DNA of 64,000 nt from NCBI RefSeq assembly GCF_002214185.1, contig NZ_CP022161.1, positions 62,001 to 126,000 of the forward strand, in the 5' to 3' direction. Under the pieces are notes generated by a model that had not been told where the DNA came from, ran no database searches, and was given only the letters and a program-made list of their open reading frames with translations. A program made the position numbers and the translations under genes. Source of the DNA: Streptomyces capitiformicae (GTDB lineage Bacteria; Actinomycetota; Actinomycetes; Streptomycetales; Streptomycetaceae). Below, piece after piece: positions 28,743 to 38,801 of the stretch (the first letter of the stretch is position 1; each line of letters begins with the position of its first letter).

Positions 28743-29036
28743 ACACTCCGTTCAGAAGCGGACGGGGTCCCACCACGTACCGACAGCACGGGATTATTCA
28801 GAACTTTCCCGGCATGAATTTTTTCATGTCCTTGCAAACTCATCGGTATATATAAATACTGCTCGCGGATCGTGACCCGGCCGGACACCGGCGTCACGTC
28901 GTCCGCCCGGGTCCGTCCGCTCCTACCCGCCACGGCGCCCCGGGCGCGGCGGCCCCGGCCATCCCCTAGACCGGGGCCGCCAGGACTCCATCCGAGTCGC
29001 ACTTACTGGCGTCGATGCAAGACCGGAGCGTTGAAC
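28743..29036 (+). promoter_or_regulatory. AT-rich promoter region with 16-bp palindrome
   Basis: The stretch between the RpiR-type gene and the gene at 29037 has no ORF. Its middle (28800-28865) is strikingly AT-rich for this genome. It holds the palindrome CATGAA-TTTT-TTCATG (28813-28828), a TTGCAA at 28832-28837 and GGTATATATAAATACT just after, a plausible -35/-10 area. The palindrome is a candidate operator for the adjacent RpiR-type regulator or another repressor. The remainder to the ATG is ordinary GC-rich leader. Confidence 0.5.
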
Positions 29037-29420
29037 ATGGCCCTCACCTCCTCGCCGATCCGCACGGACTGGCCGTGTCAGGTCAAGACCCCCGGCAGCT
29101 ACGACTGGGAGCGGTCCGCGGCCAAGTGGCTGCGCGAGCTGGTGCCGGCCCGTTACGGCAGCTACCCGGCGATGATGCGCCACCCCGTCCTGCTGGCCCG
29201 CCACGCCCAGATCCAGGTCCAGCACGAGATCCGCGTCGCCCGCACGGCGCTGCAGACCGCCCGCTCCGAACTCCCCCGTCTCGGCATGTCCGAGTCGGTC
29301 ATCGAGCACACGATCAAGATGTACGCGGCCGAGGTCATGCAGCTGAACCACATCGCCCGCAGCATCAGGGCCGTCAGCCAGGCCCTCGTGGACCACAACG
29401 TGGCCCGCGCCGCGCACTGA
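29037..29420 (+). CDS. conserved helical protein of unknown function
   Basis: Protein of 127 residues, almost wholly alpha-helical by sequence (ARHAQIQVQHEIRVARTALQ, VIEHTIKMYAAEVMQLNHIA), soluble, no signal peptide. The N-terminal PGSYDWERSAAKWLRELVPARY is Trp-rich. I recognise it only as a type of protein common in streptomycetes, without an assigned role. ATG follows ACCGGAG nine bases away. It is driven from an AT-rich promoter region with a palindrome and is probably monocistronic. The strength of that promoter suggests high or tightly controlled expression. Confidence 0.8.
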   Translation: MALTSSPIRTDWPCQVKTPGSYDWERSAAKWLRELVPARYGSYPAMMRHPVLLARHAQIQVQHEIRVARTALQTARSELPRLGMSESVIEHTIKMYAAEVMQLNHIARSIRAVSQALVDHNVARAAH

Positions 29421-29514
29421 ACCCGCCGCACCGGACGGTGGTAGGCGGCGCCCGTCCCGGGAACGGGAAGAGGATGAGAGGGTACGCGTACACGCGAGCG
29501 AGGGGGCGGGACCG

Positions 29515-29832
29515 ATGGATTCCTGGACCTGGGGTGTGATCATCGCCATCGCGGTGGTCGCGGCCACCGTCCTGGGCGTGGCCGTGTGGCTGCTCCTCCG
29601 ACTCGTCCGCACCCGCCGTGAACTGCGCCGGGCCGGACTGCCGACCGGCCCCAAGTGGGTCTTCTGGGGCGCCGTCCTCTACCTGGTCCTGCCGACCGAC
29701 CTCGTGCCCGACCCGGTGTACCTCGACGACATCGGCGTCCTGCTGCTGGCGCTGAGGTCGATGCGCGCGGGCCGGCACGGCGAGTTGGCCACCGAGCCGC
29801 AGAACGGTACGGGAACCGCCCTGCGGGGGTGA
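29515..29832 (+). CDS. YkvA/DUF1232-type small membrane protein
   Basis: Protein of 105 residues with an N-terminal transmembrane helix (WGVIIAIAVVAATVLGVAVW) and a DUF1232 (YkvA) motif: KWVFWGAVLYLVLPTDLVPD followed by VYLDDIGVLLLALRSM. The LPxDLxPD(F/V)xxxxG(Y/I)xDD core is clear. The function of the family is unknown. The tail is short and hydrophilic. It stands alone before the TerD-CAP gene, 40 bp away on the same strand, and may be co-transcribed with it. Confidence 0.88.
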   Translation: MDSWTWGVIIAIAVVAATVLGVAVWLLLRLVRTRRELRRAGLPTGPKWVFWGAVLYLVLPTDLVPDPVYLDDIGVLLLALRSMRAGRHGELATEPQNGTGTALRG

Positions 29833-29872
29833 GACGTTGTCGGGCTGACGGTCACTGCGACGGACGGCACCG

Positions 29873-31267
29873 ATGAGCGAGCTGGTACCCGGGGGCAATC
29901 TCCCCCTGCCGAACGGCCCCCTGACGATTCGGGTGCCGGGCCCCTTCGACATCTCCGCCCTCATCACCGACGACACCGGCAAGGTACGCGGCGACTCCGA
30001 CTTCGTCTTCTACAACCAGCCGACAGCGCCGGGCGCTCGCCTGAACGGCGAAGCGCTGACGGTGAACCCCGTCGCGCTGCGCGCCGGGGCGACGCGTCTC
30101 ACTGTGGTCATCAGCCCCGCCGGCCCGCACACACCGCTGGGCCATCTACCGACGCCCACACTGCAGGTCACGGGGATCGACGGCCGCCTCATCGCCCGGT
30201 TCACCCCACCACGGGTCCAGCGGGAGACCGTACTGCTACTGACGGAGATCTACCGCCGCGGCCCGAACTGGAAGCTACGGGCACTGGGGCAGGGTTACGC
30301 GGACGGCCTGGCGGGGGTGGCGAGGGACTTCGGGGTGGACGTCGTCGAGGACGCCTCCACGACTCCACCCGCACCGGTGCCCCGTCAGGGGCGCGGGGCT
30401 GCGACATGTGCGGCTCCGCCGCGTGGGCGCGAGCAGCCCCCACCCACCCGCACACAGGTACGCACGATGGCACCCCCATCCTCGCCCTCACCAAAACCCC
30501 CCTTCCTCGGATTGGTCAACTCCACCCGCGCCACGTCGAACTCCCCGCCGGTCTCCCTGAACCCCCGCCTCACGGCCGCCGCCCAAGCCCACGCCACCGC
30601 GATGGCCGCGCAAGGCCGACTCGCGTCGGAGGCCGCGGACGGTCTCTCCCTCTACCAACGCATCACCGCGGGCGGCTACGCATACCTGGCCATCGGTGAA
30701 CACCTCGTCTCCGGCCCTCGCACCCCCGCCGAATTCGTCGACTACTGCCTCTCCGACGAACAAGCCAGGCGAACACTCCGCGAACCCGCGTACACCGAAA
30801 CCGGCCTCGCCCACGCCACCGACCCCCGCTCGGGCACGGTCTTCTGGACGGCGCTCTGGGCTCAACCCTTCACCCCTGCCGGTCTGGAGCGAACAGCCAC
30901 CGAGGCCATCACCCTCACCAACGCCGAGCGAGCCGCCGCAGGACTGCCTCCGCTCTCCCACGACCGCCCGCTGACGAACGCCGCCCAGGCGCACAGCGCC
31001 GACATGGTGGCGCGCGCCTTCTACTCGCACACCTCCCCCGACGGCAGCGAACCCTGGCACCGGGCGGCCGCCGCCGGCTCCACCCGGCGGTCCATCGGGG
31101 AGAACATCGCCTGCGGGCAACGCTCCGCCGCCGAAGTCGTACGCGGCTGGATGAACAGCCCCGGGCACCGCGCGAACATCCTCAAACCCGGCTTCACCCA
31201 TATAGGTGTCGGCTTCGCCGGAGGCGGCGCCGCAGGCACGTACTGGACGCAGCTCTTCGGCGGCTGA
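29873..31267 (+). CDS. TerD-domain / CAP-domain fusion protein
   Basis: Fusion of 464 residues. Residues about 1-160 are a TerD-like (tellurium-resistance/calcium-binding) domain, with DISALITDDTGKVRGDSDFV as the diagnostic loop. Residues about 165-210 are a proline/arginine-rich linker, part of which is a dispersed DNA repeat (30377-30455). Residues 210-330 are a degenerate CAP/SCP-like domain and 335-464 a clearer one (LTNAERAAAGLPPLSHDRPL, FYSHTSPDGSEPWHRA, SIGENIACG, GWMNSPGHRANIL, HIGVGFAGG). CAP proteins are normally secreted, yet no signal peptide is present because TerD leads. Role unknown; stress or envelope function is inference. Confidence 0.88.
   Translation: MSELVPGGNLPLPNGPLTIRVPGPFDISALITDDTGKVRGDSDFVFYNQPTAPGARLNGEALTVNPVALRAGATRLTVVISPAGPHTPLGHLPTPTLQVTGIDGRLIARFTPPRVQRETVLLLTEIYRRGPNWKLRALGQGYADGLAGVARDFGVDVVEDASTTPPAPVPRQGRGAATCAAPPRGREQPPPTRTQVRTMAPPSSPSPKPPFLGLVNSTRATSNSPPVSLNPRLTAAAQAHATAMAAQGRLASEAADGLSLYQRITAGGYAYLAIGEHLVSGPRTPAEFVDYCLSDEQARRTLREPAYTETGLAHATDPRSGTVFWTALWAQPFTPAGLERTATEAITLTNAERAAAGLPPLSHDRPLTNAAQAHSADMVARAFYSHTSPDGSEPWHRAAAAGSTRRSIGENIACGQRSAAEVVRGWMNSPGHRANILKPGFTHIGVGFAGGGAAGTYWTQLFGG
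30377..30455 (+). repeat. streptomycete dispersed repeat, copy 2, inside the TerD-CAP coding sequence
   Basis: GCCCC-GTCA-GGGGC (30379-30392), then GCGGGGC, CGGCTCCGCCGCGTGGGCGC and GAGCAGCCCCCACC. Hairpin and flanking words match copy 1 at 18321-18375 and the widespread Streptomyces intergenic element as I remember it. Here it is read through in frame and encodes part of the linker (about residues 168-195). Confidence 0.65.
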
Positions 31268-31342
31268 AACCTGTCTGCCGGATTCCTCCCTCGTTCGAGT
31301 CACTCAACTCGCCTACGCACCAGGCTACTTGACTCTCCGTGA

Positions 31343-32524
<1,182 letters not shown>

Positions 32525-32578
32525 TCCGCGGCTGACCCGCCATGTGGAGTACGCCGGTTTCCGTCTACCGTCGTACTC

Positions 32579-33244
32579 ATGCCCCTGACCTTCGACGACC
32601 TGCTGAGGCGGGCCACCGCACTGGTCCGCCCCGGCCGCCGGGCCGTACTCGGCATCGCCGGCAGCCCCGGCGCCGGCAAGACCACGCTGGCCGAGCGACT
32701 GACCCGCACGCTCAACGGCGACGGGGACCCCTGGGTCGCCCACGTCCCCATGGACGGCTTCCACCTCGCCGACGTGGAGCTGGACCGTCTCGGCCGCCGG
32801 AATCGCAAGGGCGCGCCTGACACGTTCGACGCGGCGGGCTACGCGGCCCTGCTCCGCCGACTCCACGAGGACGAGGACGATCACGACATCGTCTACGCCC
32901 CCGGCTTCGAACGCACCCTGGAACAGCCCGTCGCCGGCTCGATCCCGGTCCCGCCCACGGCCCGCCTGGTCGTCACCGAGGGGAACTACCTCCTCCTGGA
33001 CGACGCCCCCTGGCCCCGGGTCCGCTCCCACCTCGACGAGGTGTGGTTCTGCGAACTCGACGAGCCCGAACGCGTCCGCCGTCTCATCGCCCGCCACGAG
33101 GAGTTCGGCAAGGAACACAACGTGGCGGTCGACTGGGTCCTCGGCACGGACCAGCGGAACGCCGACCTCGTGGCCAGGACACGGGTGCGGGCGGATCTGG
33201 TCGTGCCGGGGACGGCGATGCCCACGGTAGAGGCGAGGACGTAG
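32579..33244 (+). CDS. nucleoside/nucleotide kinase family protein (uridine-kinase-like)
   Basis: P-loop kinase of 221 residues in the uridine/pantothenate/fructose kinase-like group. Walker A is GSPGAGKTT (28-36), the substrate loop reads PMDGFHLADVELDRLG, and VVTEGNYLLLDD is the Walker B-like strand. The C-terminal RHEEFGKEHNVAVDWVLGTD forms the lid region. Such proteins phosphorylate a sugar or nucleoside; the true substrate is unclear. TACCGT ends seven bases before the ATG and there is no ribosome-binding site, so the transcript may be leaderless. Confidence 0.87.
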   Translation: MPLTFDDLLRRATALVRPGRRAVLGIAGSPGAGKTTLAERLTRTLNGDGDPWVAHVPMDGFHLADVELDRLGRRNRKGAPDTFDAAGYAALLRRLHEDEDDHDIVYAPGFERTLEQPVAGSIPVPPTARLVVTEGNYLLLDDAPWPRVRSHLDEVWFCELDEPERVRRLIARHEEFGKEHNVAVDWVLGTDQRNADLVARTRVRADLVVPGTAMPTVEART

Positions 33245-33277
33245 CGATTTCAGCGTCGCGATGTCCGCACTCGGTGC

Positions 33278-35149
33278 TCAGCCGCCCAGCGTCAGCACCG
33301 GTTCGCCGTTCTCGTCCCCCGCGGGGTCCCCGATCAACGCGGTGAACGCCTCTGTGCGGACCGTCAGGCCCTCCGGGGTGCGAGCGAAGGCAGGAGTGAA
33401 GGGGTCGCCGGAGCCGCCGTAGCGTACGGCGAAGATGTCGAGGTCGGAGAGGTCGGAAAGGTCGGACGGGGTGTCGGGGACCGGGGTCGCCTCGATCGCC
33501 GTGGAGGCGATCAGGTGGGACCAGCCCTCGTCGGGGTTGCCGTAGCCGCGTGGGTCGGCGGCCAGGGCGAAGGCGGCCAGTTCCTGAGTGGTGTCGGTGC
33601 GGGCGTCGAAGAAGTCCGGGCCTTGTGTCGTCGGGTGGGTCAGGCGCATGCCGCCCGCCGACGTCACCTCGGCCTCGGCGACGCGGCGCAGGCCGTCACC
33701 GTCGTCCCTCACGTACGGGAGGCCGGCGAGCAGATAGGGCTCGCCGGGGAGGCGTTCCACTGCGACCGTCGTCCAGAGGCGGGTGCCGTCCGTGACGTAC
33801 AGGGACTGGACATGGCGCAGGACGTGGTCGCGGGTGACGACCGGCTTGGTGACCAGCTTGGCCGTCAGTCCGTCGGTTCGGAGGTCGCGGACGCGGGTCT
33901 CGCCCATGGGGCGGCACAGGAGGAAGCCGTCGGTGACCGGGCCGAAGCCGTGCTGGCGGTTGACGGCGGCCGGGAGGAAGTAGGTGCCGTCCGCCTCGAT
34001 CAGCGACGGCGTCATCCTGGTGTCGAAGGCCACCGACACTCCGCCGGCGCGGAGTTGGTGCCGGACCGGTTCGGTGGACGGTGTGCGATGCCAGGGTGTG
34101 GTGTCCTGGATCTGCCAGACCAGCATCCACGCGAAGTGGCCGTCGACGCCGCCGTCCGGGTTGACCGCGTGCCGGCCCCAGCGGGTGTCGCCGCGGTAAC
34201 GGCCGAGGTCGGCGCCGATGCGGTGGCCGAAGTAGCGCAGGCCGAGGACCGACTCGAAGCCGGAGTGCTGTTCGCTGTAGCGGGGTCCGCCGTTGTCGAA
34301 GCCTCCGACCGTCAGACGGGCGTCGATGTAGCGGGCGAGGGTGTCGCCGTCCTCGGCGAAGATCTCCTCGCCGCTGATCCGGTGGGCCTGGGCCAGGAAG
34401 GAGAGCGAGATCGGGCCGTAGTTGTTGTCGTACGCGCCGCCGTGCTCCGGTGGGAGCAGTGCGCCCCGGTCGGCCACCCGGTGGGCGCGGATCTTGTCGA
34501 GGTAGAGGGCCAGCGCGCGGGCGCGGACCTTCTCGGCCTCCTCCTGCGGGAGGTGGCGGGCCAGCATCAGGCCGCCGACGACGCAGCCGATGGCCTGGTT
34601 GCCGGCCTCCTGCGGGTTGAAGAACGTCGCCTCGGTCAGCCAGCGCCAGTAGCCGCACGCCATCTCCCGTACGGCGTCGGTCTGTTCGCCGGAGAGGAGT
34701 CCGTCGGCGAGGTCGAGCAGGTTGACCGCCTGGAGCAGGGCCCACACCGTGCTCGGCCAGTCGCCGATGGGGTGGGCGCCCGCTGCCAGGGTGTAACGGG
34801 CGTACGGAAGGCCGGAGTTGCGGATTCGGAGGTTCGGGTAGCCGGGGTTGTCGTCGGTGTAGACGCGCTCACGAAGGTGGAAGTCCGTGCTGCGGCGGAC
34901 CGCCTCCGGCAGGCGCGGGTCCTTGCCGCGGTGCCAGGCCAGGGCGAGGAGCGAGGTGATGCCGAGGGACGTGTCGCCGATGTCGTCCACGCAGTCGGGG
35001 TGCTCCAGGTTGCCCTCCGGCGTGAGCCGGGCCAGGGCCTCCTCGGCGACGCCGGCGAGGACGGCGCCGTAGGCCTCCGCGGTGTCGGGGAGGTGGTGCA
35101 GGGCGCCGAGCTGGCGTGGGAGGTGCACGGGAGGGGGCGTGAGGTGCAC
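33278..35149 (-). CDS. putative toroid-fold polysaccharide-processing enzyme (lyase-like), uncharacterised
   Basis: Protein of 623 residues, no signal peptide, so cytoplasmic. Residues about 20-370 are rich in paired helices spaced as in (alpha/alpha)6 toroids of polysaccharide lyases and unsaturated glycuronyl hydrolases (ALLQAVNLLDLADGLL, YDNNYGPISLSFLAQAHRIS, PRYSEQHSGFESVLGLRYFG). Residues about 380-620 look like a beta-sandwich, the second half of many such lyases. A SDLSDLSDL run (33441-33466) is a three-unit 9-bp repeat. GTG at 35149 follows GAAGGGC. It is the last gene of the sugar transport operon. I do not recognise a defined CAZy family; enzyme class is inferred from fold pattern and context. 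Confidence 0.75.
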   Translation of the reverse strand: MHLTPPPVHLPRQLGALHHLPDTAEAYGAVLAGVAEEALARLTPEGNLEHPDCVDDIGDTSLGITSLLALAWHRGKDPRLPEAVRRSTDFHLRERVYTDDNPGYPNLRIRNSGLPYARYTLAAGAHPIGDWPSTVWALLQAVNLLDLADGLLSGEQTDAVREMACGYWRWLTEATFFNPQEAGNQAIGCVVGGLMLARHLPQEEAEKVRARALALYLDKIRAHRVADRGALLPPEHGGAYDNNYGPISLSFLAQAHRISGEEIFAEDGDTLARYIDARLTVGGFDNGGPRYSEQHSGFESVLGLRYFGHRIGADLGRYRGDTRWGRHAVNPDGGVDGHFAWMLVWQIQDTTPWHRTPSTEPVRHQLRAGGVSVAFDTRMTPSLIEADGTYFLPAAVNRQHGFGPVTDGFLLCRPMGETRVRDLRTDGLTAKLVTKPVVTRDHVLRHVQSLYVTDGTRLWTTVAVERLPGEPYLLAGLPYVRDDGDGLRRVAEAEVTSAGGMRLTHPTTQGPDFFDARTDTTQELAAFALAADPRGYGNPDEGWSHLIASTAIEATPVPDTPSDLSDLSDLDIFAVRYGGSGDPFTPAFARTPEGLTVRTEAFTALIGDPAGDENGEPVLTLGG

Positions 35150-35198
35150 GGGGATCAGCCCTTCATGCCTGGGGTGGCCATGGCGTGGTTCGTCGGGG

Positions 35199-36917
35199 TC
35201 ACACGACAGGTGCGGGCCGGCGGGCACGCAGTGCGACGGTCAGTGTGTGCGGGCCGAGTCCACCGACGTAGACGCGGTTCCCCGTCGTCGCATCGGTGCC
35301 GCCCACCACGGTGTAGTCCTGACCCGGGTCGTACCGCAGTACGTCGCTCCGGTCCGGCCCGGCAAGCGGTTCGCCCGCCTCGACGCCTGCCTCGACCTGG
35401 ATCTCGTCGTCGCCGACCCGGTAGGTCATCGGCCCGGTCGTCAGGCACCAGCGTCCGTCGCCGATCGGTGCGGCGCCCTCTGGCACGCCGCCCGGCCGGA
35501 AGGTCAGTTCGAGGGCCCAGGGCACCCGTGGTCCGCTGATGTCGATCCGCAGGTCGGCACCGTCTTCTCTCACGTCCACCTCGACGCGGGTCGTGTGTGA
35601 GACCTCGTCCCGAGGCCGGTCCGGGAAGGCCATCGCGGCCGAGAAGCGTCCCTCGTCCACCAGCCGGTAGAGGCCGTCGTCCCGCCTCTGGTCCGTCGGG
35701 AGCGGCTGGTAGTAGGCGGCCGTGAGGGTCTCGGTGAGCCGGTACCGGTTGTCGGCGAGCTGTTGCATGCCGGCGGCGCGGAACGGGCCCAGATCGAAGA
35801 ACCCCCGCGACAGGCGGACGGCGTCGAGGACTGCGTCGCCGGCGAACAGGCGCAGGAAGGTGGGATTGCAGGCGAGGCCCGAGCGGATGCGCCGGTGTTC
35901 GGGCACGTCGGAGCCGCCGTACACCACCGTGTGCGCGGTGGCCGAGGCGCGTGCGGCGAGGCGTGCGGTGGTGAGGTACCGGTCGCGCGGAAGGGACTCC
36001 CCAGTCGGGGCCGGCAGGGGGCGGCACAGGTCCGGGGTGAGGAGGGTCTGGGCGAGCAGGTCGGGGTCGTCGATGCCGTCGGCGGCCGCCAGCCGCGCCG
36101 CCCGGCTGAAGTCGCCCCGGCCGGTGCGGATCGCGAGCAGCCGGTAGTGCGGCAGGAAGGGCGCCAGCGGGAACGGGTGGTTCTGGTCCTGTCGTCGCGA
36201 GTGGACGGTCTCCACCGTGCCGTCCGGCCTGATGAGGTCCAGAGTCGTGGCGAGATTGCGTTCGACGGCGTCCAGCAGGTCGGCGCGGCCGAGGACGTCG
36301 GCCAGCAGCAGCAGTGAAGGGTTGGACACGTGGGCCGCGTAGTTGGCGCTCCGTTCCGAGTACAGGCCCTCCGCGTCGAGGTCGACGCCCTCGGTGAGCC
36401 ATTCCGCTACACGGTCGAGCAGCCGGTCGTCCGGGAACGACCGGTGCAGCCGGGCCAGCGCCGCGCACAGCTCCCAGCGGTGGTTCGGGGTGTGCACCCC
36501 ACCGGTCAGGAGACTGACGGAGGCGGCGTCGGCGATCTCGGCGAGCGCGGCCGTGACGTCGCTCAGTTCCGGCCCCGCGCCGGCGGCGAGGAGGTGTGCG
36601 TCGCACACGTCGTTGACGGTGAACGCGGAGTCCGGCGGTGACTGCACGTTGTCGCCGCCGGCGAAGAGGCCGGTGGTGGTCTGCGCGGCCCGTAGAGCGC
36701 CGAGATGGGTCATCGCGGCAGCGACGGCCTGCCCGCTGCCGCGCAGTGCCGAGTCCGGAGAACGGTACGCCGCGACCAGGGTCTTCACCCGGCGCGCCAG
36801 ACCACGGTGCGGCACACCGGCGGGTTCCTCGTCGGGGCGGGCCGCGAGCGGGGCGGCCGACCGGTCGGCGGCGCGGGCCACCGACCGGACGAACGCGTGG
36901 TCGAGCGGGGTGGGCAA
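35199..36917 (-). CDS. putative toroid-fold sugar-locus enzyme, uncharacterised
   Basis: Protein of 572 residues, no signal peptide. Helix-rich first two-thirds contain NHRWELCAALARLH, LYSERSANYAAHVSNPSLLL and TLDLIRPDGTVETVHSRRQD, resembling heparinase II/III- or alginate-lyase-like helical domains, where the NHRW segment and following Tyr/His positions are often catalytic. The last third is beta-rich (LRIDISGPRVPWALELTFRP). The TTG at 36917 lies two bases after the permease stop with GAAGGA upstream, so it is coupled to the transporter. Cytoplasmic action on an imported oligosaccharide is the natural reading. Exact family not recognised. Confidence 0.75.
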   Translation of the reverse strand: MPTPLDHAFVRSVARAADRSAAPLAARPDEEPAGVPHRGLARRVKTLVAAYRSPDSALRGSGQAVAAAMTHLGALRAAQTTTGLFAGGDNVQSPPDSAFTVNDVCDAHLLAAGAGPELSDVTAALAEIADAASVSLLTGGVHTPNHRWELCAALARLHRSFPDDRLLDRVAEWLTEGVDLDAEGLYSERSANYAAHVSNPSLLLLADVLGRADLLDAVERNLATTLDLIRPDGTVETVHSRRQDQNHPFPLAPFLPHYRLLAIRTGRGDFSRAARLAAADGIDDPDLLAQTLLTPDLCRPLPAPTGESLPRDRYLTTARLAARASATAHTVVYGGSDVPEHRRIRSGLACNPTFLRLFAGDAVLDAVRLSRGFFDLGPFRAAGMQQLADNRYRLTETLTAAYYQPLPTDQRRDDGLYRLVDEGRFSAAMAFPDRPRDEVSHTTRVEVDVREDGADLRIDISGPRVPWALELTFRPGGVPEGAAPIGDGRWCLTTGPMTYRVGDDEIQVEAGVEAGEPLAGPDRSDVLRYDPGQDYTVVGGTDATTGNRVYVGGLGPHTLTVALRARRPAPVV

Positions 36918-36919
36918 GG

Positions 36920-37822
36920 TCAGTCCTTCAGTCCGGCATTGATGTCGGCGTTCATGACGTAACGCTGGAACACCAGGAAGACGACGATCAGCGGGATCAT
37001 GGAGATGACCGATGCGCCGAGCAGGACCGACCAGTTGATGTTCTGCGCGCCGACGATGCTCTGGATGCCGATCTGCACGGTGAACTTGTTGGGGTCGTTG
37101 AGCATCAGCAGCGGCCAGATGTAGTCGTTCCACCGCCACTGGAAGGACAGGATGGCGAGGGTGAGCATGATGGGCCGGGAGAGCGGCACCATGATCCGCA
37201 GGAAGATCGACAGCTCACGCGCGCCGTCGATGCGTGCGGCTTCCAAGAGTTCGTCGGGAACGGTCAGGAAGAACTGGCGGAACATGAAGCATCCGGTCGC
37301 GGTGAGCACGGCCGGGAGGATGATGCCGCCGAACGAGTTGTAGAGGCCGAGGTCGCGGACCACCAGGAACGACGGGGCGAGCATGACCTCGCCCGGCAAC
37401 ATCGTGGTGGCCAGGATGCAGAGGAAGAAGGCCTTGAGCCACTTGTTGTCGTACTTGGCCAGCGCGTACCCCGTGCAGCAACTGACTCCCACCGTGAGGA
37501 TCGTGGTGATCACGCACACGATGGTCGTGTTGATGAAGTACTGGGAGAAGTTGGCACTGCGCCACGCCGTCAGGTAGCCCGACAGGGTGATGTCGTGCGG
37601 AACCAGCGTCAGCGGATAGGAGAACAGGTCGCTGGCCGGCTTGAGGGAGCTGAGGATGAACCACAGCACCGGCAACCCGTACAGGCACGCCAGAATCCAC
37701 AGCAGTGTCGTCGCGGGCACCGCCTGCCGGAGCCCACCACTACCCGCCCTGCGGGGCTGCTTCTTGGAGACGGCCCGTCCGGGACCGGCGTCGACCGGGC
37801 GTGGCATGTCTGTGGTTGTCAT
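36920..37822 (-). CDS. carbohydrate ABC transporter permease (MalG type)
   Basis: Inner-membrane permease of 300 residues with six membrane segments. The EAA loop that contacts the ATPase is EAARIDGARELSIFLRIMVP. MalG-type order is shown by the long first helix after a charged lead and the C-terminal NADINAGLKD. The start overlaps the preceding permease stop (ATGA at 37819-37822). The operon contains no ATP-binding subunit; streptomycete sugar transporters of this type usually borrow the shared MsiK ATPase. Confidence 0.94.
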   Translation of the reverse strand: MTTTDMPRPVDAGPGRAVSKKQPRRAGSGGLRQAVPATTLLWILACLYGLPVLWFILSSLKPASDLFSYPLTLVPHDITLSGYLTAWRSANFSQYFINTTIVCVITTILTVGVSCCTGYALAKYDNKWLKAFFLCILATTMLPGEVMLAPSFLVVRDLGLYNSFGGIILPAVLTATGCFMFRQFFLTVPDELLEAARIDGARELSIFLRIMVPLSRPIMLTLAILSFQWRWNDYIWPLLMLNDPNKFTVQIGIQSIVGAQNINWSVLLGASVISMIPLIVVFLVFQRYVMNADINAGLKD

Positions 37823-38730
37823 CGGTTCTCCACCCGCCGGTTGACGATCAGCTGGATGATCGCGACGGCCATCAGGATGAGCATGAGCACGAACGAGGCG
37901 GCGCTCGCGTATCCGATCTGGCCCCGTTTGAAGCCGGTCTCATAGATGTACTGGACCAGCAGGTTGTTCGACGTGCCGGGTCCGCCGTTGTTGAGGGCGA
38001 CGAACACCGGGTATTCCTTCATCGCGTTGATCGTGTTGAGCAGGATGACGATGAACGAGGTGGGCGCGATGCTCGGCAGCGTGATGCTGAAGAACTGGCG
38101 CCATGGGCCGGCGCCGTCGAGTGAGGCCGCCTCGTAGTAGGACACCGGTACGTTCTTGATCGCCGCGATGAACAGCAGCATCGTGAAACCCGTCCACATC
38201 CAGGCCGCCGCCATCACCACCACCAGCAGCGACAGGTCCGCGTTCGACTGCCACGGAACGGCACTTCCGCCGAGCTTCTCAAAGATGTAGTTGACCAGTC
38301 CGAAGTTCTCACCGAACAGCCACCGCCACAGGACACCCACGACGATGGGCGACAAAAGCCATGGGATGAAGAAGATGACGCGCGCGACCGACGAGCCCTT
38401 GGCGTGCTTGCTCACCACCAGGTTTGCGGCGAGCAGCGAGAGCGCGAAGTTCAGCGGTACGAAGAGCACGGCGTACAGCACCGTCCGGGTCAGCGCGCCG
38501 TAGAACGTGGAGTCCCCGAACAGGTTGCTGTAGTTGTCCAGTCCGACGAGCTGGAACGCCCCTACGCCCGTGTAGTTCGTGAAGGAGTAGATGAGCCCGA
38601 TCACCGCCGGCCAGACGAAGAACAGCGCGAAGAGCACGACATTGGCCGCGATGAGCACGAGCGGCGCAAGGGTGTACTTGCTGCGTCTCCTGGGCGGGCT
38701 CGCGGACACGTCCGAGGCGCGTTTTGTCAT
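37819..38730 (-). CDS. carbohydrate ABC transporter permease (MalF type)
   Basis: Permease of 303 residues with six membrane segments, opening SKYTLAPLVLIAANVVLFAL and carrying the EAA loop EAASLDGAGPWRQFFSITLP. It pairs with the MalG-type permease encoded next, with which it shares a four-base overlap. Together they form the membrane channel for the substrate delivered by the lipoprotein encoded upstream. A strong hairpin at 38802-38843 lies between it and the binding-protein gene and probably sets a lower expression level for the permeases. Confidence 0.94.
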   Translation of the reverse strand: MTKRASDVSASPPRRRSKYTLAPLVLIAANVVLFALFFVWPAVIGLIYSFTNYTGVGAFQLVGLDNYSNLFGDSTFYGALTRTVLYAVLFVPLNFALSLLAANLVVSKHAKGSSVARVIFFIPWLLSPIVVGVLWRWLFGENFGLVNYIFEKLGGSAVPWQSNADLSLLVVVMAAAWMWTGFTMLLFIAAIKNVPVSYYEAASLDGAGPWRQFFSITLPSIAPTSFIVILLNTINAMKEYPVFVALNNGGPGTSNNLLVQYIYETGFKRGQIGYASAASFVLMLILMAVAIIQLIVNRRVENR

Positions 38731-38801
38731 CTTCCTGACTCCGTGCTGGTGGATTGGATTGCTGTGGGCTCAGGCCATGAGTCCGGCATCACGTGTGCGC
38801 C

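Noticed and set aside
35155..36606. A 483-codon frame on the minus strand inside the first toroid gene.
   Set aside because: Shadow in another frame of the longer gene 35199-36917; Arg-rich without motif. Its last codons (MATPGMKG, stop) may have a leader role but cannot be supported.
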